Assembly: GCA_035546355.1 (NCBI GenBank)
Contig: DATKEH010000286.1
Location: 1 to 5,810, forward strand
Length of the DNA: 5,810 nt
DNA from: DATKEH01 sp035546355
Lineage (GTDB): Bacteria; Acidobacteriota; Thermoanaerobaculia; Multivoradales; JAIOJS01
Direction: 5' to 3'
Part shown: positions 1 to 3,708 of the stretch, piece after piece
How positions within the stretch are numbered: the first letter of the stretch is position 1
How the letters are laid out: each line of letters starts with the position of its first letter
The notes under the pieces: model-generated
Databases searched by the model: none
The model's input: the letters and a program-made list of their open reading frames with translations, nothing else
What the model was told of the DNA's origin: nothing
Program-made: the position numbers and the translations under genes

Positions 1-1
1 G

Positions 2-871
2 GAAGTGCTCGACCGGGCCGGTGTACGGACGCCGCGGCACCGCCGGGCGCGGACGGCGCGTGAGGTCCTGGAGGCAGCCGAAGAGGTCGGCTACCCGGTG
101 TGCGTCAAGCCGATCGCCGGCGCCGGCTCGGCCGACACCCATCGTGCCGCGGGCGCCGCCGAGCTCGAGGCGCTGCTGCCGCGGCTGCGGCACGTCGAGG
201 AGGTCTCGGTCGAGGAGTGGATCGAGGGGGAGGAGTACACCTTCGACACCGTCTGCGCCGGCGGTGAGGTCCTCTACCACAACGTCGCCTGGTACCGCCC
301 CAAGCCGATCGTCGGCCGCTCCGTCGAGTGGATCAGCCCGCAGACGGTGACCCTGCGCGACGTCGACCGCGCCGACCTGCAGCCCGGCGTGCGGTTGGGG
401 CTGACGGTGCTGCGGGCCCTACGGTTCCAGACCGGCTTCACGCACATGGAGTGGTTCCTCCGGCCCGACGGCGAGGCGGTGTTCGGGGAGATCGCCGCCC
501 GGCCGCCGGGAGCCCGTTCGGTGGAGCTGATGAACTACGGCTGCGACATCGACGTCTTCCGCGGCTGGGCCGAGGCGGCGTGCCGGGGGAGCTGGAGCCA
601 GCCGATCTGGCGGCGGTACAACGCCGCGGTGATCTTCAACCGCGCGCGGGGGGAGGGTCGGATCCAGCGCATCGAGGGGCTCGAGGGGATCCTCGGTCGG
701 TACGGCAGCTCGGTGGTCTGCGTCGACCTCCTGCCGCTCGGCGCGCCGCGGCGCGACTGGCGCCGGACGCTGATATCCGACGGCTACCTGATCGTCCGCC
801 ACCCCGACCTCGACGCCTGCCTCGAGATGGCCGACCGGGTCGGCACCCATCTACGGCTCGAGGCGGGCTAG
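2..871 (+). CDS. ATP-grasp domain carboxylate ligase, 5'-truncated
   Basis: C-terminal part of an ATP-grasp enzyme, a family that activates a carboxylate as acyl-phosphate with ATP and joins it to an amine or thiol. The frame is open to the window edge. A GTG at base 5 could be read as a start, but the N-terminal pre-ATP-grasp domain would then be missing, so the gene most likely begins upstream. Visible motifs: the nucleotide-binding lysine in VCVKPIAGAGS (Lys codon 107-109), the acidic hinge EEWIEGEEYTFD (from 212), and the Mg-binding glutamates in HMEWF (Glu codon 449-451) and GEIAARPPG (Glu codon 488-490). The Asn common in EIN-R type motifs is replaced by Ala here. A C-terminal subdomain of about 85 residues follows, like that of carnosine-synthase/L-amino-acid-ligase-type proteins. 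Substrate cannot be told from sequence. It ends with TAG at 869-871, converging on the next gene. The family is clear; the specific reaction is unknown. Confidence 0.85.
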   Translation, partial: EVLDRAGVRTPRHRRARTAREVLEAAEEVGYPVCVKPIAGAGSADTHRAAGAAELEALLPRLRHVEEVSVEEWIEGEEYTFDTVCAGGEVLYHNVAWYRPKPIVGRSVEWISPQTVTLRDVDRADLQPGVRLGLTVLRALRFQTGFTHMEWFLRPDGEAVFGEIAARPPGARSVELMNYGCDIDVFRGWAEAACRGSWSQPIWRRYNAAVIFNRARGEGRIQRIEGLEGILGRYGSSVVCVDLLPLGAPRRDWRRTLISDGYLIVRHPDLDACLEMADRVGTHLRLEAG

Positions 872-886
872 GGCCGGGCTAGGGCC
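865..886. repeat. Perfect 11-bp tandem duplication over a stop codon
   Basis: The unit GGGCTAGGGCC occurs twice head to tail (865-875 and 876-886). The first copy contains the TAG stop of the ATP-grasp gene (869-871). The second copy fills most of the 20-bp gap before the convergent nucleotidyltransferase gene ends. Because 11 is not a multiple of 3, the second TAG is in another frame. It looks like a recent slippage duplication; no function is apparent. Confidence 0.8.
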
Positions 887-891
887 GGCGG

Positions 892-1509
892 TCAGTCTGC
901 AGGCCCGGCGGCGTAGTCCTCGGGCGTGTCCACGTCGCGCACCGCGCCGGGGTCGTCCACCGGCACTTCGACGACGTCCGCGGCGCGCTGGCGCAGCAGC
1001 TGCCGCAGCCCGACCGCGGGATCCAGGCCGAGGATCGCGGCGAGCAGCTGCGGGGCGATCCACAGCGGGTGCCCGCGGCGCGAGCCGTGGCGCGGCAGGG
1101 CGAGCAGCGCCCGCCGCTGCCTGGCCACCGCCACCAGTCGGCGGACGGTCTCGGGCAGCAGCTCCGGCAGATCGGCGGGGGAGACCAGCAGCGGGACGCC
1201 GTCGGCGGCCATCCTGTCGGCTCCGCCGAGGGCGGTCAGGCCGCAGCGCACGGAGGAGAGCATCCCCTCCTCCGGACGCGGGTTGACCGCCAGCTCGAGG
1301 CCCTCGCCGCGCACCCACTCCTGGAGCGCCAGGTCGTCGCTGCGCGCCACCACCACCAGGGGGTAGGCGCCGCCGTCCTGCAAGGCGCGGACGACCCCGC
1401 CGATCAGCGTACCGCCGGCCCACGGCAGCAGCAGTTTCGGCCGCCCCATCCGGCGCGCCGCGCCGGCCGCCGGGAGCACCGCCGCGGGGGGGAGGAGGTG
1501 CCGCTCCAC
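892..1509 (-). CDS. MobA/MocA-like nucleotidyltransferase
   Basis: A 205-residue protein of the MobA-like NTP-transferase family (GT-A-like Rossmann fold), whose members attach CMP or GMP to molybdopterin or activate sugars. Visible features: N-terminal nucleotide-binding loop VLPAAGAARRMGRPKLLLP (residues 11-29; the usual LAAG is PAAG here), a GMLSSVRCGL segment (82-91), the metal-binding DLP in SPADLPEL (Asp113), RGHPLWI (145-151) and DVDTPEDY near the C terminus. The RGHP motif and full length point to the MocA (molybdenum cofactor cytidylyltransferase) branch rather than sugar-phosphate enzymes. No molybdoenzyme, XdhC or Moa gene is in the window, so the substrate is inferred and I give no symbol. 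The chosen start is GTG (1507-1509), which leaves ten residues before the loop. Upstream purines (GGATAGGAT) give only a weak Shine-Dalgarno match. It is divergent from the cyclase gene across 26 bp and ends with TGA at 892-894. Confidence 0.85.
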   Translation of the reverse strand: MERHLLPPAAVLPAAGAARRMGRPKLLLPWAGGTLIGGVVRALQDGGAYPLVVVARSDDLALQEWVRGEGLELAVNPRPEEGMLSSVRCGLTALGGADRMAADGVPLLVSPADLPELLPETVRRLVAVARQRRALLALPRHGSRRGHPLWIAPQLLAAILGLDPAVGLRQLLRQRAADVVEVPVDDPGAVRDVDTPEDYAAGPAD

Positions 1510-1535
1510 GGGTGGGCTGCTATCCTATCCCGCCG
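1510..1535. promoter_or_regulatory. 26-bp divergent start region with candidate back-to-back -10 boxes
   Basis: The gap between the GTG of the nucleotidyltransferase and the ATG of the response regulator contains TATCCTATCC (1521-1530). On the plus strand TATCCT (1521-1526) matches 4 of 6 bases of the -10 consensus and lies 9 nt before ATG 1536. On the minus strand TAGGAT (4 of 6) lies 12 nt before the GTG. Initiation about 7 nt downstream of either would give transcripts with almost no leader, which fits the lack of a well-placed Shine-Dalgarno. No good -35 box is seen on either side, so this is tentative. Confidence 0.3.
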
Positions 1536-2963
1536 ATGAACCCACGCCGGGTGCTCGTGGTCGACGACAGCGAGCTCAGCCGGTCCTTGATCCGCCAGCT
1601 CCTCGAGCGGCAGGGCTACGAAGTGCTGACCGCCGGTGACGGCGCGGAGGGGGCCGTGGTGGCGCTGCGCGAGCACCCCGACGTGGTGGTGACCGACCTC
1701 GAGATGCCGGTGATGGACGGATATCAGCTGGCGCGGCTGCTCAAGAGCGATCCCGCCACCACCGACATCCCGCTGCTGCTCATCACCGCTCACCAGGAGG
1801 CGTCGTCGCGCTTCTGGGGGCTGGAGACCGGCGCCGATCACTACCTGCCGAAAGACGAGCTGGACCGCCGGCTGCTCCCCGCCGTGGAGGCATTGCTGGT
1901 CGGTACGGGCGACCGGGGCGGGCAGGCCGTCACGCCCCCGCAGACCGCTCTCGAGGTGCTGGCGCGGGTCAGCCGCCACCTCGATGCTCGGCTGCTCGAA
2001 GCGGTGCTCGTCAACCGCATCCTGGAGAGAGGGATGCAGGCCGAGGGCGTCGAGGAGGCGGCGGATGCGGTGCTGCGGACGGTGTCCGACTTCATCGACG
2101 CCGGCGTCGTCGGACTCGCGCTCTCCGAGCCCGAGGCGGCTCTGGTCTTTCTGCGGCAGAGCGTGGCGATCGAGCCGGCGCTGCGGGACCGCCTGGTGGA
2201 GACTTGCGTCGGGCGCCTCGGGGTCCCGCCGGAGGTGCCGCGCCAGGTGGTGGTACAGGACGAGCGGCCGGATGCCTCCGGCGCGTTCGACCCGGCGCAG
2301 CTCGAGCTGCTGCCGCTGCCGCTGCGCGGCGCCCGCGGCGTCCTGGTGATGGCGCCGAAGCGGCCGTTCGGACCGGGCTCGCGAGCGGCATCCCTGCTGC
2401 GCCAGGTGACCAGTCACCTGGCCCTGGTGGTCGACAACGCCCGGCTGGCGCAGCGCCTGCGCGAGCTGTCGATGCTCGACGGTCTGACCCGGCTGCTCAA
2501 CCGGCGGACCATCCATCAGCGCCTGTGCGAGGAGATGGAGCGCGCCCGCCGCTACCGGCAGCCGCTGTCGGTGGTGCTGTGCGATCTCGACCATTTCAAG
2601 CAGATCAACGACAGCCACGGGCATCTCGCCGGCGACGCGGCGCTGACGGCGGTGGCGGAGATCCTGCGGCAGCAGGCGCGGGCGGAGGATGTGGTGGGCC
2701 GCTACGGCGGAGAGGAGTTCCTCCTGCTGCTGCCCAACACCGACCTCGAGGCGGCCTCGCTGGCGGCGCGCCGGCTGCTGGCGAGAGTCGGCGGCGAGCC
2801 CATCGCCGTCGGCGACGGCATGTGCTTGCGGGTGACCGCTTCACTGGGCACCGCCTCGCTGTCGGAGCTCGGCGCGGATTCCGGCCCCGAGGCGCTGCTG
2901 GCGATCGCCGACGAGCGGCTCTATCGAGCGAAGGCCGAGGGGCGGAACCGGGCCGTTCCCTGA
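1536..2963 (+). CDS. Response regulator diguanylate cyclase (REC-GAF-like-GGDEF)
   Basis: A 475-residue cytoplasmic signalling protein predicted to make c-di-GMP from two GTP when phosphorylated by a partner histidine kinase, which is not in the window. Residues 5-122 are a receiver domain with acidic pair Asp10/Asp11, phospho-acceptor Asp54 (VTDLEMP), Thr84 and Lys106 (YLPKD). Residues about 155-310 look like a divergent GAF domain, a possible ligand sensor, ending in a helix that runs into the cyclase. The cyclase domain begins DGLTRLLNRR (315-324), has the metal/substrate motif DLDHFKQIND (350-359), the catalytic GGEEF (391-395) and RAED (382-385), a correctly spaced RxxD inhibitory I-site. 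It ends with the typical LYRAKAEGRNR. All residues needed for activity and product feedback are present. The start is ATG 1536, directly before the receiver's first strand. GTG 1512 would add eight residues (MGCYPIPP) and has AGGAGG at 1493-1498, 13 nt upstream, so it remains possible. Confidence 0.93.
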   Translation: MNPRRVLVVDDSELSRSLIRQLLERQGYEVLTAGDGAEGAVVALREHPDVVVTDLEMPVMDGYQLARLLKSDPATTDIPLLLITAHQEASSRFWGLETGADHYLPKDELDRRLLPAVEALLVGTGDRGGQAVTPPQTALEVLARVSRHLDARLLEAVLVNRILERGMQAEGVEEAADAVLRTVSDFIDAGVVGLALSEPEAALVFLRQSVAIEPALRDRLVETCVGRLGVPPEVPRQVVVQDERPDASGAFDPAQLELLPLPLRGARGVLVMAPKRPFGPGSRAASLLRQVTSHLALVVDNARLAQRLRELSMLDGLTRLLNRRTIHQRLCEEMERARRYRQPLSVVLCDLDHFKQINDSHGHLAGDAALTAVAEILRQQARAEDVVGRYGGEEFLLLLPNTDLEAASLAARRLLARVGGEPIAVGDGMCLRVTASLGTASLSELGADSGPEALLAIADERLYRAKAEGRNRAVP

Positions 2964-3018
2964 GCCCGGCCTCGGCCCACGGTGCGCCGCGGGGAACTCG
3001 CGCGTCGCGCCGACCGGC

Positions 3019-3044
3019 GGACGCCGAGTCGCCCTCGGCGGTCC
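3019..3044. terminator. Strong hairpin between convergent genes
   Basis: GGACGCCGAG (3019-3028), a 5-nt loop (3029-3033) and CTCGGCGGTCC (3034-3044) can form a 10-bp GC-rich stem with one bulged G. It sits in the 83-bp gap (2964-3046) between the convergent stop codons of the diguanylate cyclase (2963) and the small exported protein (3047), where a bidirectional terminator would be expected. Neither side has a clear U-tract, so it is not a textbook intrinsic terminator. It might instead protect 3' ends or act with Rho. Confidence 0.4.
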
Positions 3045-3046
3045 CG

Positions 3047-3349
3047 CTACGCTCTGTCCGTCGCGCGAACGCCTGCTGGGACCTGGGCGAGCTTGCGGCT
3101 CGCGGGATCCCACTCGTCCTGAGAATCGGCGTGACCCATGGTGTCCGGCGGTGGGGCCTTCTCGGCTTCCGGCCGCTGCAGCGGCCGGGCGCGCGAGCCC
3201 TCGTCGGGGGTATCGGCGGCACCCCGCGAGGTCGCGCTCGGCTCGACGGCCACCTCCCCGTGGAAGCTCTCTCCGGCCGGCACGCAAGGGGTGATCAGGA
3301 TGGCGATCGCCGCGACGGAGAGCAGCTTCCAGGGAATGAGAGTGCTCAT
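3047..3349 (-). CDS. Small exported protein of unknown function
   Basis: A 100-residue protein starting MSTLIPWKLLSVAAIAI. A short N-region with Lys8 is followed by a hydrophobic stretch (about 9-22) and a small-residue exit (VPAGES, about 23-28), a plausible Sec signal peptide with cleavage near Ala25. Cys22 is in ITPC, where Pro at -1 does not fit a lipobox, so a lipoprotein is unlikely. The mature part (about 75 residues) is polar and rich in Pro, Ala, Glu, Asp and Arg, without recognisable domain or further Cys, and looks disordered. I do not recognise a family. Coding character is supported by strong GC preference at third positions and by the signal-peptide-like start. The open frame extends upstream of the ATG, but that extension has no signal-peptide logic. 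No Shine-Dalgarno is evident; CTACCAC repeats lie just upstream. It is divergent from the kinase gene, 359 bp away, and convergent with the cyclase gene. It stops with TAG (3047-3049 complement). Confidence 0.65.
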   Translation of the reverse strand: MSTLIPWKLLSVAAIAILITPCVPAGESFHGEVAVEPSATSRGAADTPDEGSRARPLQRPEAEKAPPPDTMGHADSQDEWDPASRKLAQVPAGVRATDRA

Positions 3350-3362
3350 GGTGTGGTCCGTC

Positions 3363-3379
3363 GTGGTAGGTGGTAGGTG
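3363..3379 (-). repeat. CTACCAC tandem repeat upstream of small-protein start
   Basis: On the plus strand GTGGTAG is repeated at 3363-3369 and 3370-3376 and followed by GTG. Read on the minus strand this is CACCTACCACCTACCAC, ending 13 nt before the ATG of the small exported protein, where a Shine-Dalgarno would normally sit. It may be a regulator site, a 5'-UTR element, or chance slippage. Confidence 0.45.
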
Positions 3380-3414
3380 ATATTTCTCGGGTCGCTTCGA
3401 TCTCGGTGGGGGTT

Positions 3415-3436
3415 GCGGCCCGCGATCGCGGCCCGC
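3415..3436. promoter_or_regulatory. 22-bp near-perfect palindrome, candidate operator
   Basis: A central perfect 10-bp palindrome CGCGATCGCG (3421-3430) is flanked by GCGGCC and GCCCGC, extending dyad symmetry to 22 bp with one mismatched pair. The same bases also form a 9-bp direct repeat, GCGGCCCGC, at 3415-3423 and 3428-3436. Its place in the divergent region suggests a dimeric-regulator site, but high GC content makes such palindromes more likely by chance. Confidence 0.35.
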
Positions 3437-3457
3437 CCCCGCGTGCCCTCGTGGGTG

Positions 3458-3475
3458 CAGCTGCCATGCCAGCTG
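3458..3475. promoter_or_regulatory. 18-bp dyad with two CAGCTG half-sites, candidate operator
   Basis: CAGCTG at 3458-3463 and again at 3470-3475 flank CCATGC. Since CAGCTG and CATG are themselves palindromic, the whole 18-bp element is symmetric except for one C pair. Its centre is 41 bp (about four helical turns) from the centre of the palindrome at 3415-3436, so proteins bound to both would lie on the same DNA face. Function is inferred. Confidence 0.35.
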
Positions 3476-3541
3476 TGGCCGGATCGCGGCGAGAGACCCT
3501 GTGTCGGTTCGCAAGTCGCTGTGGGAAAAGGGCTTGGGCGG

Positions 3542-3573
3542 GGCGCCCCGGGCGCCGTCGGCGATGGGTCGCC
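3542..3573. other. Two adjacent short hairpins upstream of kinase gene
   Basis: GGCGCC (3542-3547) pairs with GGCGCC (3551-3556) across a 3-nt loop, and GGCGA (3560-3564) pairs with TCGCC (3569-3573) across TGGG. Neither is followed by a U-tract. They lie about 50-100 bp upstream of the candidate -10 box of the kinase gene, so they would be upstream of that transcript unless it starts earlier. Confidence 0.3.
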
Positions 3574-3624
3574 AGCGGTAGCGCTTACGACGGCGGGGGC
3601 CAGATCGCACCGGGGACGGGAGCG

Positions 3625-3652
3625 TTCGGGGGCGGCGATCGCGGTGTAGACT
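3625..3652 (+). promoter_or_regulatory. Weak sigma70-like promoter candidate for the kinase gene
   Basis: TTCGGG (3625-3630) and TAGACT (3647-3652) are separated by 16 bp. The -10 box matches 4 of 6 consensus bases; the -35 box is poor. Initiation would be near 3659, giving a leader of about 50 nt to ATG 3709. Confidence 0.25.
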
Positions 3653-3708
3653 GTCGCTGGAGCGCGCGGCGGTGAGCGGCACGTCGCCACGCCTCCCCCT
3701 GCGTCACG

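Larger units (their letters stand above)
3350..3708. other. Divergent intergenic region with several dyads
   Basis: This 359-bp stretch separates the start codons of the small exported protein (minus) and the kinase (plus). The open frames in it have no motif, signal peptide or ribosome site and look like GC-rich shadows. What it does hold is a 7-bp tandem repeat (3363-3379), a 22-bp near-palindrome (3415-3436), an 18-bp dyad (3458-3475), two adjacent hairpins (3542-3573) and a weak promoter candidate (3625-3652). It is best read as a shared control region; a structured non-coding RNA cannot be ruled out. Confidence 0.6.

Noticed and set aside
1404..2624. A 406-residue open frame on the minus strand opposite the cyclase
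   Set aside because: It overlaps two well-supported genes (REC-GGDEF and the nucleotidyltransferase), is His/Gln/Arg-rich and shows no motif.
3271..3349. Small exported protein as a lipoprotein, because of Cys22 at the end of the hydrophobic stretch
   Set aside because: The residues before the Cys are ITP; Pro at -1 does not fit the lipobox, where Gly, Ala or Ser is expected.
2204..3376. A 390-residue plus-strand frame running from the cyclase past the small exported protein
   Set aside because: It is out of frame with GGDEF, very Arg/Ala/Gly-rich and motif-free: a GC-rich shadow.
3370..3690. Several overlapping frames of 83-114 residues on both strands in the divergent gap
   Set aside because: None has a domain, signal peptide or ribosome site, and they conflict with each other. 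Third-position preference is not consistent with coding.
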